Below, piece by piece: positions 1-9,836 of a DNA stretch of 64,000 bases. Numbering within the stretch: position 1 is the stretch's first letter; every line of letters starts with the position of its first letter. Source of the stretch: Cepaea nemoralis (taxonomy: Eukaryota > Mollusca > Gastropoda > Stylommatophora > Helicidae); assembly GCA_014155875.1 (NCBI GenBank), contig JACEFZ010027762.1:1-64000 (forward strand), read 5' to 3'. The position numbers and the translations under genes were made by a program. Below the pieces are notes generated by a model that saw only the letters and a program-made list of their open reading frames with translations, did no database searches and was not told the DNA's origin.

Positions 1-403
1 TGGGGATGGAACATACGGGATGGAATCAAGGCTTCGACTGGCGGGCTAATTATGTATTAAGGAGCGTTACCAGCCCAAGGGTTACCCAATCAAATTGAGA
101 CCCCACCATTCATCTACCCTCTCTCGATCTAGAATCTACGATTCTATTTTTAGTTAGGGTATCAAGACGGCTTACGTGGTTAACTACTGAGTATTGAGAA
201 ATGAAAATGGGCTGGGGATGCGAACGTCTGAAGACATCATGCTACAGTCAGTATGTTTTTCATCTTGCTAAAGGCTACTTTCGCCATGGCGATTCGTGTT
301 CTAACCTCTACACGGCATCTCCCATCAGATGTTATGTCTGTTCCGAGATAATTGTACCGATTCACTTATTGAAGAATATTCCCATTTACTTGTATATTAC
401 ATT

Positions 404-515
404 GTGGTATTTCGTTCTTCCTAGTGACGACAATAATCTGTGTATTTTTGCAATAAAAGTGTGGTATTTCGTTCTTCCTAGTGACGACCATAATCTGTGT
501 ATTTTTGCAATTTAA
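404..515. repeat. Two-copy 57-bp direct repeat
   Basis: gtggtatttcgttcttccta recurs at 404 and 461, followed by nearly identical sequence through atttttgcaa. Two copies, one substitution and a slightly different end. Confidence 0.85.
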
Positions 516-770
516 TTCTAATCTCAGTTGTTCACTGTATGCAACAACCTATACTAATTCTTGCAGATTCTGCTCATTGTCTGCAGTCAATACTGTATCA
601 TCTGATCTAATTTTATTGATGTTTAGTCTTCCAATGATGATTCCATCTTCTACATTTCTGAAAATATTTTCACTGTATAGGGAAAAAAGATCTGGAGACA
701 TTACACATCCCTGCCAAACACCTCGAATTAGCACTATCACAAAATTTTTGAGCACATGACATACACATCA
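505..770 (-). mobile_element. LINE reverse-transcriptase fragment
   Basis: The minus strand (open 755-549) reads VWQGCVMSPDLFSLYSENIF and then NINKIRSDDTVLTADNEQNL. These are RT motif B (normally GxRQGCxLSPxLF) and motif C (normally YADD), in the usual order and spacing. Motif C is damaged: SDD replaces YADD, and the Arg of motif B is Trp. It is a dead fragment of the endonuclease/RT LINE type also seen at 5222-5900. Confidence 0.8.
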
Positions 771-2557
771 CTCTGATAAACGTGAATAACACATTTTAAT
801 AAAATTATAAGAATATAATTTTCTAATTACTAAGTGGGGGAAAAGGATATGCTAAATGGGCATCACAATATACAACATTATTATTACACAACTGATATCT
901 TTGTCCATCCATTAATCACATCTAGACTATCTTAAAGTTCTGGGTGAATCCAACACTGATGAATGTCCTTGGATCTTCAGCTAATCTAAGTACTGCTGAC
1001 TAATGTTCATCTGGTTGGATATCTATTGCCTATTATTACTGTGTTTGAATGGTACTGAGTATTTCTCCTGAATCTATACTGTTGTTTAACTGTTGGACTT
1101 TGGTCGGCAATGAGTATTGAGGTTACATGGGTTTGGAATGCCACTTATCTGGCTTCTTGAGTGGCACTGGGCAGTCCTGAGTGGCGATTTTCGATGAATG
1201 GTTCTCTACTCTTCATGGCACCACAAAGGCGAAGACCCATCCCTCATGGATGAATTCGACACTCAGTATATGGATGTTCCAAGTTTAGGGCACCACATGT
1301 AAGCCTATGTCCACCACCCACATGTGTCAACATAATACGTACAACATTAATATACTCGTCCTCATAAAATAACTGGAAAAAAGGAACATATACTACTACA
1401 CAGGTACAAGTCAGCCAGACCCTTGTCTGTTGTGTGTGTTGTCCCTCCCATGATTGGACGTGCCTATTACCCACAAATATAGCCACACAACCTAGGCAAT
1501 CATCATTCCATGTCTGCAAGACATGCTTCATCCCTTTCGTGCACCGAGCATCAAACTCAGTTGCACTTTTAAATACACATTGGTCTATTTCCTCTGTATA
1601 GTATAGAGTCTCAAAAATGCATCACATGTTTATTATTCATAAAAGTGTATATAGAATAATCATAGATTAGCACGCACATTTTGACACATACAAAAGAGAT
1701 ATTTAGGTAATCGCACAGAAAGATTATCTTTGTAATTCTTCTCATCAATCCTAGAATAAACAAAGAAAGACAACCCAGTGATATTTTATTAATCAAGGGA
1801 ACTAATCATAATATCTCTTCCGAATAGGTCATTTCATGTGACGGAACTCATTAATATTCGTAATGAGACAGAAGAATGCTTTATTCTCCCTATAGAGAAT
1901 TATTAACTGAGAGGTTTTAAATCCTTCTTCTAAATATGTCAAATGATATATCTGATGATTATAAGCCTTCACTCTTACCTGTGTTGACATGACTCTATGG
2001 TATATCCATAACACGGAAACCTAATTACAAACACTACAACTTTGTTTGTAGAAATCCATTTTCGAGACTGCCTAAAACAGAATTCTGAAACTCACGTATA
2101 CCAAATTACATTGTCCCTCCCACGTTTAAAACAAAATGGCGTCTCGCCTACATTCCATTCCTCTTCAGTGTCCGCCTTAGAATAACATGTTGCCTGGCTA
2201 ATGATAACATCTTTGTGGGAATACCTGGGCGTACTGTGTTATTCCACGTAGGGCTGGACTTAGAATAATATGCTAACTGTTAAGTTTGCAACTTTTGAAA
2301 ATGCACTTTTGGTGATGCCAAATGCAAGATGTTACAGTGGTAAACGAACAAAAACGGTAGAGGGAAAGGATAGATGATTGTAGTGAAACGGATGATGAAT
2401 GCGCAAAAGTGACCAAAAATAATTAAATAAACATGACAGTAATAATTCAACAGGGGTTGAAAATAGAACAATCCAAATTCAAGAAGAATTAAAAAAAAAA
2501 TGTAGCAGCATACAGACAATCGGAAACTATCACAAGTTCTAGCTCTTCATCTTGCAG
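771..2557. other. Intergenic stretch, nothing recognised
   Basis: AT-rich with short open frames on both strands only. The minus-strand frame 1531-1244 (95 codons) has no recognisable motif. No repeat arrays or RNA genes seen. Confidence 0.5.
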
Positions 2558-2666
2558 CTTACAACGGCATATTCAGTTTTCTGATAAGGCAGCTGTGTTC
2601 AGGGCCATATGGGATAACGTGTATAGTGTGGAAGAACAAACACACTATCATTGCCTGGAGCAAATG
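2558..2666 (+). CDS. Candidate coding exon of an unassigned upstream gene
   Basis: A strong acceptor (tagctcttcatcttgcag, ending 2557) is followed by 36 open codons in phase 1 and a strong donor (CAAATG|GTGAGT, 2666). The peptide reads LQRHIQFSDKAAVFRAIWDN then VYSVEEQTHYHCLEQM, which looks protein-like in composition. I do not recognise the family. It has no ATG, so it would be an internal exon. The opposite strand also carries an open frame (2599-2916), but it lacks comparable splice sites. Confidence 0.3.
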
Positions 2667-3157
2667 GTGAGTCGGGGAGTGACCAGAAGATGTGGCCGAG
2701 ACTCAATACTACGAGGAAAATACAGACGGACATATAATCAGACTTCGCGGGTACCATAAGCATTGGGACTCGTCGCTGGTTGTTGATGATGAGGACAGAG
2801 CAAGAGTGGACATGTCCTGAGTGTTGTGACCTCAATTCTTGACTCAACTCATTCAGTTCTCTGTGTGACCCCAATCCAAGAAGGTCAATGTCATTCACAT
2901 TTTCATTACCACACATTGCGAAATAGTATGTCTTGTAATTCTACCAGCACCTGTCAATTGTTATTTTAAAATAATAACACACTCTGTCGGCTAGTATTAA
3001 GTAATAACGATCTGTTCCTAAAAGAATTTAATCAACAGTATGGGCAGAAACTTTTAACATTACGAGAACAAAGTGGGTACAAGTAGCAAGTTAACAACTG
3101 TCTGAGACTGCACGAATAAAGACATTTGGGAACTTTTTCTTAATAACTGTTCAAATT

Positions 3158-3421
3158 ATGGTGAATTTCTTTATGGGAGGCAATCAGCATCCACTTTTTG
3201 CATGTTCTGCTTTGAGAGTTCAAGAGCCTGGAATGAACCTGCTGCTTGCCTACTGGGATATCGCTAAGACATTACAAGTCCCAACATCTTTAACGCGTAC
3301 AGCCAACAACTCGAATCAACAGAGTCCTAACAGCAGCAGAAGCAGCAGCAACAACAACAAGATCAACAACGTAATGAGTCAATCGTCCGCATTATTTATC
3401 GTAGCCATCAAACAGAGAGCT
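3158..3421 (+). CDS. Candidate exon, Ser/Asn-rich, weak
   Basis: An open frame from ATG 3158 ends at a good donor (GCTG|GTAAGT, 3421) and would stop soon after. Its last third is a Ser/Asn run from AGC/AAC codons (3312-3372), which makes chance openness more likely. No convincing acceptor is seen. It may be an alternative first exon or nothing. Unrecognised. Confidence 0.15.
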
Positions 3422-3866
3422 GGTAAGTAACTAGAACACATGCAAAGTAGTGGCATACTACTGCACATCTTATGCCAGGACAACTATGCAGTTAATTCTA
3501 ATTGTTAATGTCTTGATAAACGAACAGGCATTAATTGCCACGAACAGAACAAATAATAAATACAAACCCCAGAAAGGGTACAGGGAGAGGTTTACAGTTG
3601 ATAACAAATGGTATTATTGTGGTGTGTTGTCTGGCGTTGTGTGTAAAACTTGTTTCCTGCATTAATTTAGAATAATAAAGTTTGTCAATAAATGAAATAG
3701 TAAGCACTTCCATGAAAGCTGCTTTCGGGGCAAAATGAACAGAAGACCACACTGAGTCCATAAATAGTGACAACAATACCAACTTCCAGGACTATATCAG
3801 GTCATCATTTGTTCGTTTGCGACAGGACACCACAGGCTGAAATAGCATTCGTAAGTTCAAGATTGG

Positions 3867-3936
3867 TTCTTACGCTTCTCCCTCTCTCTCGCCCCATCTC
3901 TCTCTCTCTCCCCTTCTCCCTCTCTGTTTATACATG
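3867..3936. repeat. CT-rich low-complexity tract
   Basis: An interrupted run of tctctctc and ccctctctg. The flanking 2667-4356 region otherwise holds only the Ser/Asn-rich candidate exon. Confidence 0.8.
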
Positions 3937-4356
3937 TGCATGTGAGCGTTTGTGTGTATGTATGAGTGGCAATAGTCCCACGATAACCAGGTACCAATTA
4001 CAGTTCTGCTAACTTACATTCATAAATGTAAACTAACATGACCGCAGATAACTTGTTTGCACCAAATCTACTGCTTTATTGAAATCATTAACGTGGAGCC
4101 CAGTGTGCGAATGAAGATGTAGAAGAAGAAATCGAGTGCTTCAACTTCTTTGTTGTTCTTTAACACAAGTGTATCCGGGCTAATAGTAGCTAACACAAAC
4201 TCAGTCATAGTTCCCTCACCTTGACTTGGTCTATTTATTACCATATGAATCACGACCTTTCAAGTACTCTTTATTGTGGTCCACATTTGCCATTAAGCTT
4301 TTGGATTCGTTCGACCTAGCGTCAACCGTGTCGCAGTTGAATTTGTGTTTGTGTAG

Positions 4357-4950
4357 TATCATCATCGTCATGTGCCATGCCGACAAGCGTGGATAGCCAT
4401 GGTACGCTATCTCACGCCATCACCAGCCTTAGATCAAGTCTTTGTCTTTACCCCAATCATGCCATTTGGCCAAGCCATCTAGAAAGTTATCTATTTTAAA
4501 ATAAAACCACCCAAGGAGTATATGTTCCACTGCAATTTGCCATTGGCAGCTGACAGCTCGTTGAGAGCGGTGGCTCCAGAGACAAGCAGAGTAAGGTTAT
4601 AAAATACCCATGGGATTTAACTGGACATCTTATAAATATGAAAGAATGAATTTTTGAAACCCTTTGCTCTTTTCCCGTCAATTTTGCAAACTGTCGCTAA
4701 GTTTTCTAATTTAATTCTACCTGCCCAAAAGACCTCGACTGTCTACTTCGAACATTTAAAAACCAATTTATTGTGTTCATTTGGTTCTTGTAGTCTTATT
4801 CTTTTTTTCCGTTTATGGTATTCTTTGCATTCTCCCATGAAACTACATGTTCACTGCCGTTATGTTTCTAAGCTTATCAGCTGTTTATTCATGTGTCACG
4901 TGATTTACTTTTACCCTGGTGTACTGCACACGACAACTGACAATTCTTGT
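4357..4950 (-). mobile_element. Decayed LINE 3' end (family B)
   Basis: 4357-4480 (catcgtcatgtgccatgccg, then ggccaagccatctag) and 4710-4950 (ctttgcattctcccatgaaa) align by eye with the minus-strand LINE at 14083-14510, in the same order. The C-terminal RT region and 3' end remain, with the GAT-repeat tail facing low coordinates. It has no intact frame. Confidence 0.7.
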
Positions 4951-4968
4951 TATTTAAAATATTTCTAG

Positions 4969-5188
4969 GATTTGCCGCGTACGTGCCAAGGTTGTTGACA
5001 ACACACTACTTTCAGACTTGTGGCCAGAATACGTTTGTTGTCTTCTCCATTTTTTAGGACAAGCCCTTGACTTTAGGCTAGTGGAACTAGATATAGCATT
5101 TGAAATACACAGAATTAAGGAGCCTGAAAATGATATATTACCACAAACTCCCAAGGTAGTGGATAGGAGAACTAGTTGTGTCGGATAA
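4969..5188 (+). CDS. Candidate terminal coding exon of an unassigned upstream gene
   Basis: The acceptor aatatttctag (ends 4968) opens a 72-codon frame to TAA at 5186. It includes VRAKVVDNTLLSDLWPEYV, CCLLHFLGQALDFRLVELD and IAFEIHRIKEPENDILPQT. There is no ATG in the frame. A possible donor (CCCAAG|GTAGTG, 5156) would shorten it. It sits between two minus-strand LINE relics but does not resemble LINE protein. Unrecognised. A gene made of this and the 2558-2666 exon, ending just before ANKS1, is inference. Confidence 0.3.
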
Positions 5189-5221
5189 AGGTGAACAAAT
5201 AGCATATGTGTAAAGGATGCG

Positions 5222-5900
5222 CAAACGAAATATTACTCATCCTCCTCCTCCTCCTCATCATCATCATCATCATCATCAAGTGTCTTGCCAGCTGGCGTAG
5301 GCGTTCATGGCTCACCGCAGATCTCGGTCTTTGGTGTTCTGGATCAATTCTGCTGATGATATTCCTCCATCCCAATCCATCCAGCATCATTTCTCTTAGT
5401 CTGCCTCTGCCTCTCTTCCCCTCGATCTTTCCAGTTATCACGATGCCCTCCATTGCCTCTCTTCTCATCATATGGCCGAAGAAAGCTGTTCGTCTCTTTC
5501 TTATTCTTGTATATAATGTTCTAGTTGTTCGTTACTCTGGCAGTCAAGGAATTCGGAACATTCGTCTCAGGAACCACATCTTCGTTGCTTCTAATTTCTT
5601 CTTAATTTGTTCATTTACATTCCAAGATTCACTACCATACAGCAAAACTGGTTCTACATAGCATTTCAGCACTCTCTTTCTTACATTCAGCGAGACTTAT
5701 TGCATAAGACACTCTTCATTTTCTGAAATGCGGCTTTTGCTTGCCCCAATATGCTCTTAATCTCTGTTGTACATCTTCCATCTGCTGTTACAAATGCCCC
5801 TAGGTATTTAAAATTATCTACTTGGTTAAGAATTCTCCCTTCTATTTCTATGTCACATTTTGGTGTCACAATTTTTTGATATCACCATTGTTACTGTTTT
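5222..5900 (-). mobile_element. Decayed LINE 3' end (family A)
   Basis: The minus strand reads GRILNQVDNFKYLGAFVTAD and AKAAFQKMKSVLCNK (5869-5687), then ITGKIEGKRGRGRLREMML and DGLGWRN (5471-5172). These are the thumb and C-terminal signatures of RT from endonuclease-type LINEs. The 3' end is a pure GAT repeat (catcatcatcatcatcatc on the plus strand, 5254-5279). Several frameshifts separate the blocks. It starts about 35 bp after the TAA of the candidate exon at 4969-5188. Confidence 0.85.
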
Positions 5901-6849
5901 CTTGATATTTAAGTAGAGCTGACAACATTACAGAGCAGCAAGTGACTGGGCGCTGTTCTGAAAACATAATAATAATGGTTGCAAATCTCCATTACGGAAT
6001 GTGAGTCTTTTACGTAGATGTGGAAAACAGATACAATCCTCTCCCACCACCTCCCCGATTATAAGAACAAGTTGAGTTAGTTTTTTTTTACACCCCCTTC
6101 CCCAAAACAACTACATGTCTGTCTTTGGCTTGAATAAGCTGACATAGTATTGGCGTGGGGTAAAAATACGAGGAAGGTGGATACACAGAAAGTATAGTAA
6201 AATTTACAAAATAAACACATTTATAAGTTGTCGTTACCATCTATAGTTGGGACAATATATTGAGGAAAGATGTGAAGATGATAAACTAGACACTAGACAA
6301 AGAAAAAGTGAAAGTTAAAAGATTCGAACCCGTAACCTTCAAACGATAGAACCTCACCGCTAAAGGAACAAGTGCCATTGGAAGATCGACCAGGTTGGAA
6401 TCCTACACTTTCTTCCCCCACTAACCGAGTACAGATCAATACTTCAACGTATTTCTTTGTTGTATGGCCTTAGAGATTCCCCAGCAGTACACATCCACAC
6501 GTTGAAGTGGGAAACACACACGAATGTCATCATTTTCTGAAAGATAGAATAATACTATTATTTAAAAAAAAACATACAACAATCTATTGTCTGAAATAAC
6601 AGCAGACACTATATCCAATGCATGACACAGACGAGTTGAACAGAAATAACTTTACCGGTGGTATAAATGCAAAAAATTGCCCAACCTCTTGGGAACAATT
6701 AGCTTACATACAATTCACTAGCCGCTAAAACTGACTGGAAACTTATTAGTATGTCGGCAGTGTAACCTGCTTTTAATGACAGATATCTGCCTAATACTCA
6801 ATATTTAATTAGAGGATCAACATCACTGCTTGTAATAATATATTGAAAG
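5901..6849. other. Intergenic stretch before ANKS1
   Basis: AT-rich and without coding signal. It holds the tRNA-like relic at 6322-6395 and nothing else I recognise. Confidence 0.5.
6322..6395 (-). repeat. tRNA-like SINE head or tRNA pseudogene
   Basis: The minus strand has a D-arm-like TTTAGCGGTGAGGTTCTA and a perfect B box GGGTTCGAATC at the right spacing. The acceptor stem does not pair, so it is not a functional tRNA. Confidence 0.5.
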
Positions 6850-7037
6850 TAAATATAATATAATAGTACAGAGGGGCGACTTTTGGACAGGAAATGCTGC
6901 CTGGCCACACTGAGGTCAACAGGGGGCGCTAGCGGTGAAAAATAAGGAAGTACAATAAATGTGATGTCTGCTGCTGGTGATCCGTGGTGAACAATGTTGG
7001 TTTTCTCCGCCTTTAGCTAGTGCTTTCACCGTACAAT
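6850..7037 (+). promoter_or_regulatory. Probable ANKS1 5' flank/5' UTR with CTCF-like site
   Basis: An AT-rich stretch (atataatataatag, 6852-6866) is followed by TCAACAGGGGGCGC at 6916-6929. The latter matches 12 of 14 positions of the vertebrate CTCF core CCASYAGRKGGCRS and includes AGGGGGCGCT, close to the insect CTCF core. It lies about 110 bp before the start codon. I cannot place the transcription start; it could be here, or the start codon could sit on a later exon. Confidence 0.4.
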
Positions 7038-7180
7038 ATGGGCAAGGATCAGGAATTGTTGGAGGCATGTCGTACTGGAAACTTGGCCGCTGTGGAGAAG
7101 CACATGCAAGGGAGACTCACTGCTAGAAACAGAGGGTCTCGAGCATCCAGCGTTGGGGCGTTATCTACACTGTCTAAAAG
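7038..7180 (+). CDS. ANKS1: ANKS1 exon 1 (start codon, N-terminal cap)
   Basis: The ATG at 7038 (context acaatATGG) begins MGKDQELLEACRTGN, nearly identical to the start of vertebrate ANKS1A/B, which fixes the start. An in-frame GTG at 7020 is not needed. Residues 1-24 form the helical cap before the first ankyrin repeat. A Ser/Arg-rich stretch follows (GSRASSVGALSTLSK), where vertebrates have a Gly/Ser/Pro stretch. The donor AAAAG|GTTGAA at 7180 leaves two bases of a Ser codon, completed by exon 2 to give the conserved block before 'FW'. The open frame runs on to 7274 past the donor, but the hydrophobic tail there is intronic. Confidence 0.9.
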
Positions 7181-8404
7181 GTTGAAATTGTATTCGTTCG
7201 TGGTGGTAGTTCATGTTTTCTTCTGGCTTGCATTTATATTCTTAAGTTTAGGAACAGGTAGCATACACTATTAGTACATATGACATAAAGATTGGTTTTA
7301 TGAGGTCTGTTTTAGTTATATGGATCAAGGTTAATGATTATGCCAAGTCAATATATTAATAAAATTATAAATATCAATCAACGCAAAGACACAGTCAAAG
7401 AGTTGGTTGTCACCATCACAGTTAAGTGAAATGTCTTTAAGGACGTTACTTTCTGAGGACTCCTATTTTCAGTGACATAATTTATATATGTGGCCACCAG
7501 ATGAAGAATGAGAACATGTTATGTTTTGGAAAACAATAATATTTTATCACATTTGAGAATAACAACAAATTATTGTTGCTAGGCCCCTGGTAATCAGTAT
7601 CAGTAAGTTGCTGTGACTGTACTTGCAGAAGTAGTAGATTATTCCTTTCAGACATTATTATAAAGATAATCTAGATTGGCTCTGTGGATTTTCTGACCTG
7701 CTACAAATCCAATAAGATGAAATGATAAATACTAGTTGTACAGTTTCTTTCTGATGTCGTTTAACCTACGCTGTGTTTCAGAATACTGCATAAAACCTTC
7801 TCTTCATTTTATTTGACATTCATGGCACATATGTTCATCCCCCAACAAGCTTGGAGCAGAGTTTCTAATGAGTAGACTAAGAATTCTCACACTTGAGCAG
7901 ATATCAGTGCAATTCTTATGTTTGAATAAGAATGCGACAGGTTCAGTAGTGCAGTGAAGTGTGGACTCACCTTCTTGATTGTCTGTAAGTTACTCTGATA
8001 TTTAAAACAGAATGAAGGACCAAGTTCAATGCCAATGTGGGAGTGAACGAAACAAGAAGAAATGCCAATTTGACATATTGGAAATTTGGTGCTAGCTCCG
8101 TTCTTTCTTGGACAAACTGGGTTTGATGGGTGGCTTGGTTAGTATCACTCTGGCCATCTTAAATCCCAGAGCATGTTCTTATAATAATGTTATGAGGTAA
8201 TTTCAACCACTGGGTCATGTGGTCCTGAAAAAATCCTGTCTTCAGGTGGTTCTGAAGTCTAGACCACAGGATCAGCAAATGAGTACAGAAGCAGAAAGTG
8301 AAGCAGAAAACATGCAGTGCTCTTGGGACAAATGTAGAAGTGTATAGAAGTCATACAGAATTATTGCTAATTTAGCCATTCATCTTCTATCCTTACGTAG
8401 ATAT
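7181..8404. other. Intron 1, first part: no features seen
   Basis: Single-copy-looking AT-rich sequence with no coding signal, array or transposon that I recognise. Confidence 0.6.
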
Positions 8405-8606
8405 GGCTACTGACAATACACATGCTGTTCAGTTTGCTGTTAGGTCACTGACAATACACATGCTGTCTAATTTGCCTGTCATGGCCACTGACAATACACA
8501 TGCTGTCTAATTTGCCTGTCATGGCCACTGACAATACACATGCTGTCTAATTTGCCTGTTATGGTCACTGACAATACACATGCTGTCCGATTTGCCTGTC
8601 ATGGTC
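8405..8606. repeat. 40-bp tandem repeat, five copies
   Basis: cactgacaatacacatgctg recurs with period 40 (tgctgtctaa at 8461, 8501, 8541; a variant at 8581). The first copy is the most diverged. Confidence 0.9.
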
Positions 8607-8666
8607 AGTGAGATGCCTCAAGAAAACATGTTAAGACTTCCATGAAAAATAGCAGGTTCAAGGTAG

Positions 8667-8745
8667 GGCAGCATGGTTGAGAGGGTATGGTGTCTGCCTC
8701 AAATTCAGAAGATACAGTGTTCAAATCCCAGCATAGGACTGAACA
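8667..8745 (+). repeat. tRNA-like SINE head
   Basis: gcatggttgagagggtatgg resembles an A box/D arm and gtgttcaaatcccagc a B box, spaced as in a tRNA. No acceptor stem; read as a SINE relic. Confidence 0.45.
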
Positions 8746-8815
8746 TTTTTACGTGATCCAATGCTTTCTAGTGTCCTCAAGATCTCCTGGGTAATGAGAT
8801 TGGTTACCTAAACTT

Positions 8816-9068
8816 CTCGGATAAACATGAATATAGGAGATCCTGTTTGCAAGTTGGTTTGGATAAATATGAACTAAAGGGGATCTTGTTTGCAAGTTGG
8901 TTTGGATAAATATGAATATAGGAGATCCTGTTTGCAAGTTGGTTTGGACAAACATGAATATAGGAGATCCTGTTTGCAAGTTGGTTTGGACAGACATGAA
9001 TATAAGAGATCCTGTTTGCAAGTTGGTTTGGATAAACATGAAATATAGGAGATCTTGTTTGCAAGTTG
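8816..9068. repeat. 42-bp tandem repeat, six copies
   Basis: ggagatcctgtttgcaagtt recurs every 42-43 bp. Because 42 is a multiple of three, long open frames appear on both strands (NQLANRISYIH repeats on the minus strand). They are by-products of the array, not genes. Confidence 0.92.
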
Positions 9069-9548
9069 CACAACTCACAAATTCCATGGCAGCTGGGCAT
9101 TGCAGAGTAGGCTGTAAAGTCACTGCTCTAGAAAATTTGTCAAGAAAATAAAACCTACTCACACATAGTCAGGCCGTTACCTTGAGTTAAATCTGAGGAA
9201 GTAAACTGTGCACAAATGCTTACTGAAGTCGTGCACAAACCTTTGTGCTACATGGATGCATAATTAGATGTGGCAAACTCCCTTCAGAAGAGCAGTGAGA
9301 GAGTAATATGAACAAACAGGTTTCCAGCCATTCTGACACAGAGATACCTGAGAATGAGAGAAGTCACAATGTACAGAGTGCATAGTGTTTGCCTTCCTGA
9401 GGGCATGTTGGCTTGTGGGATGGCACTCAAAGCGGGGTATTCATAGGATAAGTGTGGCAAGTGGTCAACTTGTCTTGAAGCTGGCAATCAGGGTGAGAAT
9501 GTATGACAGGAGAAAGACACCTGAAAGTCTTGTCTTGGGTGGAGGTCA

Positions 9549-9825
9549 GCATGGCTGTATGGATAAGAAAGCTAATTCTTATACATCCAGTGTGCTGATG
9601 CCGAGGTAGCCCCTTCAACCCTTACACCAGTCAGTTGGACTAAAATGTTGACTTCTCATCCTTGACTTGGGGATATAAATTACAAGTACCTCTGAAGTTG
9701 GAATGGGTTCACCTGATGGCAATAGGGAAAGCTAATCCACACGCAAAAATCAGTCCAGTGCACTAGAAATAGTAGCACATGTATGGACTACGCTTGAGTT
9801 CAAAGTGAGCGAAAGGCAAACAAAA
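9549..9825 (+). mobile_element. tRNA-derived SINE, family 2 copy a
   Basis: It shares a long body with 41941-42231: a tRNA-like head, then gttggactaaaat, gacttctcatccttgacttg, tagggaaagct and gactacgcttgagttcaaag. The 85-bp array begins directly after its 3' end. Confidence 0.75.
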
Positions 9826-9836
9826 GTCTCACGATG

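Noticed and set aside
6322..6395. Functional tRNA gene (also 13165, 16320, 40455)
   Set aside because: A and B boxes are present, but the acceptor stem does not pair and no clear anticodon arm forms; SINE heads or relics.
7181..7274. Extension of exon 1 encoding a hydrophobic, membrane-like tail
   Set aside because: The AAAAG|GTTGAA donor joins exon 2 in the correct phase and restores the family's conserved sequence; the tail is intron.
8749..9162. 137-codon minus-strand frame with NQLANRISYIH repeats
   Set aside because: A 42-bp array with unit length divisible by three; open on both strands and in several frames.
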